Shown piece by piece: positions 10,658-21,391 of a DNA stretch of 64,000 bases. Every line of letters begins with the position of its first letter. Position 1 is the stretch's first letter. Both the position numbers and the translations under genes were made by a program. The DNA lies in NCBI RefSeq assembly GCF_014236795.1, contig NZ_CP049017.1, positions 3,450,001 through 3,514,000 on the forward strand, read 5' to 3'. The notes below the pieces were generated by a model, which was not told where the DNA came from, did not search any database, and was given only the letters and a program-made list of their open reading frames with translations. This DNA is from Xanthomonas theicola. Its GTDB lineage: Bacteria > Pseudomonadota > Gammaproteobacteria > Xanthomonadales > Xanthomonadaceae.

Positions 10658-11343
10658 CTAGTTGTCGCATCCCGGCCGATCATCTGGCCGCTTGTGGAAC
10701 AGGATCGGATGCTCCTGGCACCCGTTCTTCATGGCCTGCACAGGCGTTTTGCTGCGCAGCGCCGACTGCGGCAACGGGGGGGTGTACAAGGCCACATCGC
10801 GCAGCAAGGTCTGCTCCCTGTCTTCACGGCTGTGGAATCGGTGGGTCTTCAGAACGTCCGCCATGCGGCCGTTGAACCGCTCGACCATGCCGTTGGTTCT
10901 CGGGGTCCTGGGTTGGGTCAGCCGGTGCTCTATGCCCAGTTCCTGGCACAGTCGGTCGAACTCATGGTGGCCGCTGGGTTCGCGCTCCTTGCTGGCAAAC
11001 AGGCGATCCGTGAACTCCTTGCCGTTGTCGGTCAGCCTCTTGCTGATCTTGATCGGGCAGGCCTTGTGCAAGGCTCTCCGGAAGGCCTGTGCACTGGCGG
11101 TTGTCTTGTTGGCCTCGAGTTGTACGAACACCCCTCGTGTGGCCCGGTCGATGGCCACGAACAGGTAGCGTCGGCTGCTTTCATCCTGCATCTGCGGCAG
11201 GTACTTCACGTCCACATGCACATCGCCCGGCTCGTAGCTCTTGAATGTCCTGGGGGCCACCGCAGGCTCCTGGGGTTTGAGGGCGTTAAGGTTGCCCGCC
11301 CCAGGGCGGCGCAGGCGCCGGTCCAGGCCCGGGCGAGAGACAC
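10658..11343 (-). pseudogene. IS481-family transposase, N-terminally truncated
   Basis: The catalytic half of an IS481 transposase is intact: VDVKYLPQM (first Asp), LTDNGKEF (second Asp), GMVERFNG (Glu), and a natural end LFHKRPDDRPGCDN. The N-terminal helix-turn-helix region is absent. Homology begins at VSRPGLDRRLRRPGAGNL, where an IS3 element starts at about 11344 (TGAACCGCCCCGGG). The IS3 insertion probably removed or displaced the head. Confidence 0.82.
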
Positions 11344-11393
11344 TGAACCGCCCCGGGATACTTGGAATCTCCAACTGTTGAGAGGATGGCGTC

Positions 11394-11720
11394 ATGAGCA
11401 AGCAGGCAGTGACGTATTGCCCGGACGTGCGGGAGCGGGCAGTTGGGATGGTGCTGGAGCATCAAGGCGAGCACAGTTCGCCGTGGGCGGCGCTCGCGTC
11501 GATTGCCGGGAAGATCGGGTGCGCGGCCGAGACGTTGCGCTGGTGGGTGCGCCGGGCCGAGCGCGACCAAGGGTTGCGCCCAGGCCTGACGACGGAGGAG
11601 CGAGCGCGGATGAAGGCGTTGGAGCGGGAGAATCGGGAGCGGCGCCGGGCCAAGGAGATCCTGCGCAAGGCGTCGGCGTCCTTCGCCCAGGCGGGGCTGG
11701 ACCGCCGTTTCACGCCATGA
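11394..11720 (+). CDS. IS3-family transposase OrfA
   Basis: A 108-residue OrfA with the helix-turn-helix and leucine-zipper layout of IS3 elements. [18 protein letters not shown] leads, [15 protein letters not shown] is the recognition helix, and [20 protein letters not shown] is the zipper, followed by [12 protein letters not shown]. OrfA itself is undamaged. It is nonfunctional alone because OrfB is truncated. The element's left end is probably TGAACCGCCCC at 11344. Confidence 0.85.
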   Translation: MSKQAVTYCPDVRERAVGMVLEHQGEHSSPWAALASIAGKIGCAAETLRWWVRRAERDQGLRPGLTTEERARMKALERENRERRRAKEILRKASASFAQAGLDRRFTP

Positions 11721-11967
11721 CGGGGTTGGTTGCGGCGCATCGCGCCACCGACGCAGTCGAGCCGATCTGCCGGGTGTTGGAGATGGCGCGGTCGAGGGTC
11801 TACAGCCATGCGGCCCGGGAGGCCGATCCCGACGCTCGCCCGGATCGCTGGAGGCGCAGATCCGCCGTGTCCGGGACCAGAACCGCCAGGTCGACGGTGT
11901 GCGCAAGGTGTGCAAGCAGTTGCTGCGGGAAGGCCGGCAGGTGGCGCGGTGCACGGTGGATCGCGCA
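11717..11967 (+). pseudogene. IS3-family transposase OrfB, truncated
   Basis: OrfB overlaps OrfA by a few bases (ATGACGG at 11717) and begins [20 protein letters not shown]. After VYSHAAREADP the frame shifts and the family sequence continues as GVRKVCKQLLREGRQVARC and then TVDR, where it stops abruptly at about 11967. The catalytic DDE core is missing. The sequence beyond belongs to an unrelated gene fragment on the other strand. Confidence 0.82.
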
Positions 11968-12340
11968 TGTCGCCCTGGACCACGAACAGATTGCCCTTGT
12001 CGCCCAGCACGACGTGGTCCGCGCGGTTCAGGGCGTTCGACGCGAGCGAGCCGTCCTTGCCCGGATGCATCGCGCTGTTGTCCCGGCATGCCGCCAGCGC
12101 GGCCCGGCTCAGTGCTCGCTGGCCTCGTCGTACGGCTTGCCGATGCTTTGGTCGATCCTGCCTACGCCGTCGCGGATCTGCCTGAGCAGCGCGTGGTTCT
12201 GGCTCGTCCAGCGCGCGGTTGTCGTCGGCCTTGATCGCCTTGCCGTCGCGTTGCAGGTCGGCGATTGTGCTGGTCTTCTGGCTGTTCGGCAGCGTCAGGC
12301 TCGGCGTTTGTTGGGCGGCTGGTGTTCTTCGATGAGGCCA
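11968..12340 (-). pseudogene. XVIPCD-domain (X-T4SS effector) fragment
   Basis: Minus-strand segments in two frames read NHALLRQIRDGVGRIDQSIG, KPYDEASEH, then after a frameshift LSRAALAACRDN and NRADHVVLGDKGNLFVVQGD. The pattern of a DHALL-type helix, DE-S-x-R, then a-DHVVL and F-VQG is the XVIPCD signal that targets effectors to the bacteria-killing Xanthomonas type IV secretion system. The toxin portion and the C-terminal tail are gone; the tail side abuts the truncated IS3 OrfB. The family call is by motif pattern, not alignment. Confidence 0.6.
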
Positions 12341-12482
12341 GGCGCCCGCCGGCCCGAAGAAGCGTATGTCCCACGGCATCCTCCACCGATGCGGACCGCG
12401 CGAGTGTAGACGCGGGGCCATGGCCCGCAAGCAGCCGCCAGGCCGGTTGCTCGCGGCGGCCTGGCGCCGCCGCAGACCGCGC

Positions 12483-14724
<2,242 letters not shown>

Positions 14725-14732
14725 TGATGAGG

Positions 14733-14883
14733 CCGGGAATGGAATGGGGAATGGGGAATCGAACATCCCATCCGCACCGACATTGCCGGCGCCACGTCCG
14801 CCACCGTGCCTGCGCCTGGGCCTGATCGAGCCGGGAGCGCGCTGTTGTTTTCCGATTCCCCATTCCCGATTCCCCATTCCCGG
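14733..14883. repeat. GGGAATGGGGAATCG inverted-repeat element between mreB and mreC
   Basis: Left arm 14733-14761 (CCGGGAATGGAATGGGGAAT and onward) and right arm 14852-14883 (CCGATTCCCCATTCCCGATT and onward) are near-inverse copies built from a GGGAAT/GGGGAATCG unit. They flank about 90 bp of unrelated sequence. The element occupies almost the entire mreB-mreC gap, so a transcript could fold a long hairpin there. The same class of repeat occurs at 30682-30812. Confidence 0.8.
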
Positions 14884-14892
14884 CTCTAGCCC

Positions 14893-16011
14893 GTGCCTCC
14901 CTACGCCGGTCCTCCCGTCACCGCCCGCCCGGGCGAAGCCGCCAGCACGCCGCGCCTGCTGGCCTACCTCGCGCTGGCGGTGGTGCTGATCGTGCTCGAT
15001 GCGCAGGCCGGCTGGCTGGCGCGCCTGCGCAGCCAGACCAACCTGCTGGTGCAGCCGGTCTGGGCGCTGGCCGGGCTGCCCGGCCGGCTCGGGTCGCAGG
15101 TGCAGGAGAACGCCGCCAGCCATGCGCAGTTGGTCAAGGAAAACCGCGCGCTGCGCAACGAACTGCTGATCGCCAAGGCGCGCCTGACCCGGCTGCAGAC
15201 CGCGGCGCTGGACAACGCGCAGTTGCGCGGGCTGCTGGGCGTGGCCGAACGCCGCGGCCTGGACGTGCAGCTGGCGCCTGTGCTGGACATCGACCTGGAC
15301 CCGACCCGGCAGCGCCTGGTGCTCGATGCCGGCAGCCGCGACGGCGTGCACGTCGGCCAGGCGGTGATCGACGCCGGCGGCCTGATGGGCCAGGTGATCG
15401 AGGTGACCCCGCTGCACTCCACGGTACTGCTGCTGACCGACCCGGACCACGCGGTGCCGGTGGTGGTGGCGCGCAACGGCGTGCGCCTGATCGTCTATGG
15501 CCGCGGCGACACCCTGGAACTGCGCAACGTGCCGCTCAGCGCCGGCGTCGAAGTCGGCGACGAGATCGTCACCTCGGGTTTGGGCGGGCGCTTCCCGGCC
15601 GGCTTCCCGGTCGGCACGGTGTCGGCGCTGCGCCCGGACGACACCCACGCCTTCCTGGTCGGCGCCCTGAAACCGGCGGCGAAGCTGGACCGGGGGCGGG
15701 ATGTGTTGCTGCTGAAGCCGGGACTCGGGACTCGGGACGCGGGACGCGGACGGCCGGGACCGGGGACCGGGGACCGGGGGCCCGGTAGCGGCAACAGCAA
15801 CGGCAATGACAGCAATGCGACGCATGGGCCGGCGCAAGGGCGTGGTTCTGTGGCCGCTGCGGCGGCAGCTTCTGCGCCGACCGCTGGCTCGGTATCCGAC
15901 CGGGCTTCCGCTGCTGACCGGGTCCCCGGTCCCCGGTCCCCGGTCCCCGGTCCCGGCCGTCCGCGTCCCGCGTCCCAAGTCCCGGCGGCTCCGCAGGAGC
16001 CGCCGCAATGA
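14893..16011 (+). CDS. mreC: Rod shape-determining protein MreC with a repeat-derived C-terminal extension
   Basis: A 372-residue protein from GTG 14893. A transmembrane helix (LLAYLALAVVLIVLDAQAGWL), a coiled coil (QLVKENRALRNELLIAKARL) and the beta-domain core (DAGSRDGVHVGQAVIDAGGL, TDPDHAVPVVVARNGVR, GDEIVTSGLGGRFPAGFPVG) are standard MreC, linking MreB to MreD and PBP2 in the periplasm. The core ends near residue 275. The remaining roughly 97 residues are Gly/Pro/Arg-rich, encoded by a palindromic repeat (15719-15984), and are not part of the family domain. The stop overlaps the mreD start. Confidence 0.93.
   Translation: MPPYAGPPVTARPGEAASTPRLLAYLALAVVLIVLDAQAGWLARLRSQTNLLVQPVWALAGLPGRLGSQVQENAASHAQLVKENRALRNELLIAKARLTRLQTAALDNAQLRGLLGVAERRGLDVQLAPVLDIDLDPTRQRLVLDAGSRDGVHVGQAVIDAGGLMGQVIEVTPLHSTVLLLTDPDHAVPVVVARNGVRLIVYGRGDTLELRNVPLSAGVEVGDEIVTSGLGGRFPAGFPVGTVSALRPDDTHAFLVGALKPAAKLDRGRDVLLLKPGLGTRDAGRGRPGPGTGDRGPGSGNSNGNDSNATHGPAQGRGSVAAAAAASAPTAGSVSDRASAADRVPGPRSPVPGPGRPRPASQVPAAPQEPPQ
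15719..15984. repeat. Palindromic GGGAC-type repeat element inside the mreC coding region
   Basis: Left arm 15719-15786, built of CGGGACTCGGGAC then GGGACCGGGGACC units, is the inverse of right arm 15918-15984, built of GGTCCCC units then GCGTCCCGCGTCCC. About 60 bp of the arms match. Between them lies roughly 130 bp encoding Asn/Ala-rich sequence. Similar units are a known intergenic repeat type in xanthomonads; here the whole element is translated in frame as the tail of MreC. Confidence 0.85.
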
Positions 16012-16493
16012 GCCGCCTGCGCAGCAAGGGCTGGGTGTTGCCGGTCAGCGTGGTCCTGGCGCTGGTACTGAGCCTGCTGCCGCTGCCGCTGGTGCTGCAG
16101 CCGCTGCGTCCATACTGGCTGGCGCTGGTGGTGGCGTACTGGGTCATCGAGACCCCGGACAAGGTCGGGCTGGGCTTCCCCTTCGCCGTCGGCGTGGTCG
16201 CCGACCTGCTGTACGGCGGGGTGCTCGGCGAGCAGGCGCTGCGGCTGGTGATCCTGAGCTTCATCCTGCAGCGCTTCCGCGCGCGCATCCGCTTCTTCCC
16301 GATGTCGCAGCAGGCGCTGGCGATCGGCGGGTTGCTGGTCAACGACCGCATCATCGCCGCAGCCGTGCACCTGGCGGTGGGCGAGCCGACGCTGCCGTGG
16401 AACTACTGGTGGGCGCCGTTGCTGGGCATGGCGCTGTGGCCGCCGCTGTTCGTGCTGCTGGACGCGCTGCGGCTGGGCCGGCGGAGCAAGTAG
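16008..16493 (+). CDS. mreD: Rod shape-determining protein MreD
   Basis: A 161-residue integral membrane protein of the elongasome. Hydrophobic segments include VLPVSVVLALVLSLLPLPLVL, PYWLALVVAYWVIETPDKVG and VGVVADLLYGGVLGEQAL, with the family-typical G-F-x-x-G-V-x-x-D-L-L-x-G pattern. The ATG at 16008 overlaps the mreC stop (ATGA), implying coupled translation. It ends one base before the mrdA start. Confidence 0.93.
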   Translation: MSRLRSKGWVLPVSVVLALVLSLLPLPLVLQPLRPYWLALVVAYWVIETPDKVGLGFPFAVGVVADLLYGGVLGEQALRLVILSFILQRFRARIRFFPMSQQALAIGGLLVNDRIIAAAVHLAVGEPTLPWNYWWAPLLGMALWPPLFVLLDALRLGRRSK

Positions 16494-16494
16494 C

Positions 16495-18558
16495 ATGGCC
16501 CTGAACGCGCCGCGCCGCATGCACAAGAACCCCCATGCCGAGGCCGAGCAGTTCCGGCGCCGCGCGGTGCTGGGCTTCCTCTGCGTGCTGAGCGCGCTGG
16601 TCGGGCTGGGCGCGTGGTACTTCAAGCTGCAGGTGCTGGACCACGACGTCTACGCGACGCGCTCGGACTCCAACCGCATCAAGCCGCGGCCGGTGGTGCC
16701 GGGGCGCGGCATGATCTACGACCGCAACGGCCGCTTGCTGGCCGAGAACGTGCCCGCGTTCCGGCTCGACGTGACCCCGGACAAAGTCGCCGACATGGAC
16801 GCGCTGCTGGCCGAACTGGGCAAGGTCATCGCGCTGTCGGCGGAGGACCTCGAGCGCTTCCAGGCCGCGCGCAAGGCCAGCCGCAGCTTCCGCCCGATCA
16901 CCCTGAAGCTGCGAGTCAGCGAGGAGGAACGCGCGCGTTTCGCGGTGGACCGCTGGCGCTTCCCCGGCGTGGAGCTGGAGCCGTACCTGACCCGCCACTA
17001 TCCCTACGCCGAGCTGTTCGCGCACATCATCGGCTACGTCGGCCGCATCGACGAGAAAGACCTGGAGATGCTCGGCGAAGGCAATGCCGCGCTGACCCAC
17101 ATCGGCAAGTCCGGGCTGGAACGCTATTACGAAGAGGCGCTGCGCGGCAGGGTCGGCTACGAGAAGGTCGAGACCAACGTGCAGGGCCGCGCGATCCGCA
17201 CCGTCGGCCGGGTGCCGGCGCAGTCCGGCGCCGACCTGCGCCTGTCCATCGACACCGACCTGCAGCGCGCGATGGTCGCCGCGTTCGGCAGCTACCAGGG
17301 CTCGGCGGTGGCGATCGATCCGCGCACCGGTGAGATCCTGGCGATGGTCAGCCTGCCGTCCTACGACCCCAATCTGTTCGTCAACGGCATTTCGCATGCC
17401 GACTTCCAGGCGCTCAACAGCGATCCGTCGCGGCCGCAGTTCAACCGGCTGGTGCTGGGCGGGGTGGCGCCGGGCTCGACCATCAAGCCGTTCATGGGCC
17501 TGGCCGGGCTGGACAGCGGCACGCGCCGTCCGCAGGACAAGATCCTGTCCACCGGCATGTTCTACCTGCCCGGGGTCAGTCGCGGCTGGGGCGACTCGCA
17601 CCGCGGCGGGCACGGCTGGACCGATCTGCGCAAGTCGATCTCGCAGTCGGTCAACACGTACTACTACAAGCTGGCCATCGACATGGGCATCACCAAGGTC
17701 GACCAGTACATGTCCCGCTACGGCTTCGGCGCGCCCACCGGCATCGACCTGATGGGCGAGAGCGGCGGCATCGTGCCGTCGCCGGCCTACAAGATGAAGA
17801 GCCGCAAGGAAGCGTGGTATCCCGGCGACACGGTCAACATCGCCATCGGCCAGGGCGACTGGAAAGTGACGCCGCTGCAACTGGTGCGCGCCGTGTCGGG
17901 CGTCGCCGACGGCCGGCTGCGCACCCCGCACCTGGTGATGGCCCGGCGCAGCGCATTCGACCAGCCGTGGGCGCCGGTGCCGCTCGGCGCGGGCAAGCCG
18001 ATCAGCGACAATCCCGACAATCTGCAGGCGGTGCGCGAGGGCATGATGGATACCATGCGCCCGGGCGGCAGCGGCTACTCGATCACCGTCGGCGCCCCAT
18101 ACCAGATGGCCGGCAAGACCGGCACCGCGCAGGTGGTCAGCCGCAAGGGTCTGGCCGCGGTGGATCCGCGCAGCCTGCCGATGCACCTGCGGCATCGGTC
18201 GCTGTTTGAAGGCTTCGCCCCGGCCCAGGCCCCGACCATCGCGCTGGCGATCGCGGTGGAGGGCGGCGGTTACGGCGCCAGTACCGCCGCGCCGATCGCG
18301 CGCAAGCTCTTCGATGCCTGGCTGCTCGGCCGCCTGCCCGCCGGCATCGAGCCGCTGGACAGCCTGCGCGGCGCTACCGCGTTCGGCAGCCAGCTGCACT
18401 ACGCCGAGGATCCGGGCTCGCGCGGCGCCGCCGACGCGATCGCGCTGGCGGCCGGTGAGTGCCCGGTGCTGATCGGCCCGGTCCAGGTGGACGCCGCCGC
18501 CGTGCCGCTGCAGGCCGCGCCGCCGCCGATTCCTGACGAGATCCCGGACGAGCGATGA
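16495..18558 (+). CDS. mrdA: Penicillin-binding protein 2 (elongation transpeptidase)
   Basis: A 687-residue class B PBP that cross-links peptidoglycan during lateral growth. A cytoplasmic N-terminus and one membrane helix (AVLGFLCVLSALVGLGAWYF) precede the dimerisation domain (PGRGMIYDRNGRLLAENVPA). The transpeptidase motifs are STIK at about residue 328 (nucleophile Ser), SVN at about 385 and KTGTAQV at about 541. The C-terminus past residue 640 is an Ala/Pro-rich tail. The stop overlaps rodA (ATGA), its glycosyltransferase partner. Confidence 0.95.
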   Translation: MALNAPRRMHKNPHAEAEQFRRRAVLGFLCVLSALVGLGAWYFKLQVLDHDVYATRSDSNRIKPRPVVPGRGMIYDRNGRLLAENVPAFRLDVTPDKVADMDALLAELGKVIALSAEDLERFQAARKASRSFRPITLKLRVSEEERARFAVDRWRFPGVELEPYLTRHYPYAELFAHIIGYVGRIDEKDLEMLGEGNAALTHIGKSGLERYYEEALRGRVGYEKVETNVQGRAIRTVGRVPAQSGADLRLSIDTDLQRAMVAAFGSYQGSAVAIDPRTGEILAMVSLPSYDPNLFVNGISHADFQALNSDPSRPQFNRLVLGGVAPGSTIKPFMGLAGLDSGTRRPQDKILSTGMFYLPGVSRGWGDSHRGGHGWTDLRKSISQSVNTYYYKLAIDMGITKVDQYMSRYGFGAPTGIDLMGESGGIVPSPAYKMKSRKEAWYPGDTVNIAIGQGDWKVTPLQLVRAVSGVADGRLRTPHLVMARRSAFDQPWAPVPLGAGKPISDNPDNLQAVREGMMDTMRPGGSGYSITVGAPYQMAGKTGTAQVVSRKGLAAVDPRSLPMHLRHRSLFEGFAPAQAPTIALAIAVEGGGYGASTAAPIARKLFDAWLLGRLPAGIEPLDSLRGATAFGSQLHYAEDPGSRGAADAIALAAGECPVLIGPVQVDAAAVPLQAAPPPIPDEIPDER

Positions 18559-19661
18559 AGGATTTCCTGCGCTGGCTGGCCGATCTCGGCGGCCGCTTCG
18601 CCCGCACCCTGGACTGGCCGCTGTGCCTGGCCCTGGCGGCGCTGATGGTGATCGGCCTGGCCGTGCTCAAGAGTGCCGGCGGCAACCATCTGATGATGGC
18701 GCAGGGCATCCGCTTCGCCACCGGCGCCGCGGCGATGTGGTGCCTGTCGCGGGTCTCGGCGCTGCGCCTGCGCGTCTGGACGCCGCTGATCTACGCGCTG
18801 TCGATGCTGCCGCTGCTAGCGGTGTTCGCGCTGGGCACCGGCAAGTATGGCCGACAGTGGCTGGATCTGAAGGTGTTCTACCTGCAGCCGGCCGAGTTGC
18901 TGAAGATCAGCATGCCGATGATGGTCGCCTGGTACCTGCACCGCGTGCCGCTGCCGCCGCGCCTGCCCACGGTGCTGGTCAGTGCGGCGATCATCGGCCT
19001 GCCGACCGTGCTGATCATGCTGCAGCCGGATTTCGGCACCGGCGTGCTGATCGCCGCCAGCGGCGGCTTCGTGCTGCTGCTGGCCGGGCTGCCGTGGTGG
19101 TGGGTGGGCATCGCGGTCGGCGGCGTCGCCGCGGCCGCGCCGGCGGCCTGGCTCTGGTTCCTGCGGCCGTACCAGAAGGACCGCATCATGATGTTCCTCG
19201 ATCCGGAGAACGACGCGCTGGGCGCGGGCTGGAACATCATCCAGTCCAAGATCGCGATCGGCTCCGGTGGCCTGCACGGCAAGGGCTGGGGCCTGGGCTC
19301 GCAGTCGCACCTGAACTTCATCCCCGAGCAGACCACCGATTTCGCGTTCTCGGTGCTCAGCGAGGAATTCGGCTGGATCGGCGTGGCCACGGTCCTGGTC
19401 CTGTACCTGGTGGTGATCGGGCGCTGCCTGTGGATCGCCGCGCAGGCGCGCGACACGTTCTCGCGGCTGCTCGCCGGCGCCATCGGCCTGGCCTTCTTCG
19501 TCTATGTGCTGGTCAACGGCGGCATGATCTCCGGGCTGCTGCCGGTGGTCGGGGTGCCGATGCCGTTGATGAGCTACGGCGGTACCTCCGCCGTGTCGCT
19601 GCTGGCCGGCCTGGGCCTGGTGATGGCGGTCAAGGCGCACCGTCCGGTGCACGGCTACTAG
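18555..19661 (+). CDS. rodA: Rod shape-determining protein RodA (SEDS glycosyltransferase)
   Basis: A 368-residue polytopic SEDS protein that polymerises lipid II with PBP2. The signature near the C-terminus, GLLPVVGVPMPLMSYGGTSA, and the internal LLIMLQPDFGTG-like stretch (VLIMLQPDFGTGVLIAASGG) are diagnostic; FIPEQTTDFAFSVLSEEFGW is also family-typical. ATG 18555 overlaps the mrdA stop. It is the last gene of the cluster. Confidence 0.95.
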   Translation: MKDFLRWLADLGGRFARTLDWPLCLALAALMVIGLAVLKSAGGNHLMMAQGIRFATGAAAMWCLSRVSALRLRVWTPLIYALSMLPLLAVFALGTGKYGRQWLDLKVFYLQPAELLKISMPMMVAWYLHRVPLPPRLPTVLVSAAIIGLPTVLIMLQPDFGTGVLIAASGGFVLLLAGLPWWWVGIAVGGVAAAAPAAWLWFLRPYQKDRIMMFLDPENDALGAGWNIIQSKIAIGSGGLHGKGWGLGSQSHLNFIPEQTTDFAFSVLSEEFGWIGVATVLVLYLVVIGRCLWIAAQARDTFSRLLAGAIGLAFFVYVLVNGGMISGLLPVVGVPMPLMSYGGTSAVSLLAGLGLVMAVKAHRPVHGY

Positions 19662-20066
19662 GGTGCGCCGGCCGTCCCGACTGTGGGCGACGCGCGTGTC
19701 CGCACGCGCCGCAGCACTGCCGTCAGCCGATGCCGCGCGGGGCGCTCTGCGCGACCGGCCGGCGCGTCGGCGGTCGTGGGCACTGGTTTAACCTCGAGCA
19801 AGCAGCCATGTGACCAACGATTGCAGCGCGTGTCGGCACGGCGGACAATTGGCGCCGATGCCAAGCCGCGGTGCCGCCTGGCGCGGCCTGTCGTGAGTGC
19901 AGGATCTGTTCCGGGCAAGCCATGCGCGGCATCCGTGCCGCCAGTCCGCGTCCGCCGTGGGAGCCAGCGCACGCCGATTCGGGTCCGCTCCAGTTCTGGC
20001 CTTAGCCCTTCTCCCGTCTGCCTGTGATTCCTGTCCGCTCGGCTGTGCCGGCATGGATGCGTGTCG
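19662..20066. other. Gap between rodA and the VirJ-like gene
   Basis: About 400 bp with no ORF showing family similarity, no intrinsic terminator with a T-run and no repeat that I can see. It may hold the promoter for the downstream pair. Confidence 0.5.
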
Positions 20067-21391
20067 ATGAAATTCCTGAAACGGTTGCTGCTGGCCGGCG
20101 TTGCGTTGGGCCTGAGTGGCTATGCGCTGGTCCGCTACTGCTTTCCATCCGGCACGCTGCACTGCGGCGGCTACGGCCGCGCCAGCGTGGTGCAGCCGGC
20201 GGTGCCGCCACAGGGCCTGGTGATCCTGCTCGCCAGCGGCACGCCGGCGCAGCGCCAGGCCGCGGCGGCGCCGATCGCCGCGACCGGCGCGCTGGTCGCG
20301 GTGGTCGACGGCGACCGCTATCTGGCGCGGCTGCGACACGACGGCATGGGCTGCGCGCACGCCTGGCACGATGCCGAGCGTCTGAGCCGGCGGTTGCAGC
20401 GCGACCTGCACGGCGAACACTATTTCCTGCCCGTGCTGGCCGGTGCCGGAACCGCCGCGACCCTGGCCGCGCGCATCGTCGGCGCTGCGCCCGCCGCGAC
20501 CCTGGGCGGCGCGATCGGCGTCGCCGCCGCGCCGACCGAAGTCTGTGCCGGCACCGCGGCCGCCGCGGTGGCGCAGGGCTTCGTCGACACCGTCGCGGCG
20601 CCGGCCGCCGGCGCGCCGGGCGCGGCGTTGGCCGCGCGCGTGGCCGCGCACCTGCATGCGCCGGCCAGCGGCGGTGCGCTCCACGACCTGCCGCTGATCG
20701 AACTGCCGGTGCGCGTGCCGGGCGCGCCGCTGGCGATCGTGCTGTCCGGCGACGGCGGCTGGCGCGATATCGACAAGGGCATGGCCGAGGCCCTGCAGCG
20801 TCGGGGCATCGCCGTGGTGGGCTGGGACAGCCTGCGCTACTTCTGGCGCAGCAAGCCGCCGGCGCAGGCCAGCGCCGACCTGCGCCGGGTCATCGGCCAC
20901 TACCGGCAGCGCTGGCACCCGCAAACGATCCTGCTGCTTGGCTATTCCTTCGGTGCCACCGCGATGCCGTTCATGTACAACCGGCTGCCGCCGGCGCAGC
21001 GCGCGCAGGTGGGACTGTTGGCGCTGTTCGGCCTCGGCCGCAAGGCCGATTTCCAGATCCGCGTGCGCAACTGGCTGGACCTGGGCGATGCCGACGACGC
21101 CAGGCCGGTGCTGCCGGAGATCGCGCGCATCCCCCCGTCGCAGCTGCTGTGCGTGTACGGCGACCAGGAAAAGGACACGCTGTGCCCGGTATTGCGCGAC
21201 AGCGGCGCGCAGATCGTGGCGTTGCACGGCGGCCACCATTTCGACCAGCATCCGGCCAGGCTGGCGACGATCGCAGGCGACAGCTCGCGGAGGGTGCCGG
21301 CAGTCCCATTGCTGCAATCGATGTTGAGTATGTTCGCGCGGCCAGCCTGCAGCCCTCCTTCCTGCAGACTCCACCTGGAGCTCTTCGATGA
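20067..21391 (+). CDS. AcvB/VirJ-family periplasmic hydrolase; 3' end uncertain
   Basis: An N-terminal signal or anchor (MKFLKRLLLAGVALGLSGYALV) and two alpha/beta-hydrolase-like halves. The C-terminal half carries the VirJ landmarks SGDGGWRDIDKGMAEAL, VGWDSLRYFW, GYSFGATAMPFMYNRLP (nucleophile Ser), CVYGDQEKDTLCP and GGHHFD. Agrobacterium AcvB/VirJ is a periplasmic lysyl-phosphatidylglycerol hydrolase needed for virulence. Family members end shortly after GGHHFD, but this frame has no stop until 23027. A one-base shift near 21280 would reach the TGA at 21389-21391, overlapping the next start, and that end is given here. Either an indel or a lost stop is present. Confidence 0.7.

Noticed and set aside
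15719..15984. CRISPR-like array from short regular units in mreC
   Set aside because: Units are contiguous inverted arms of a minisatellite type without unique spacers.
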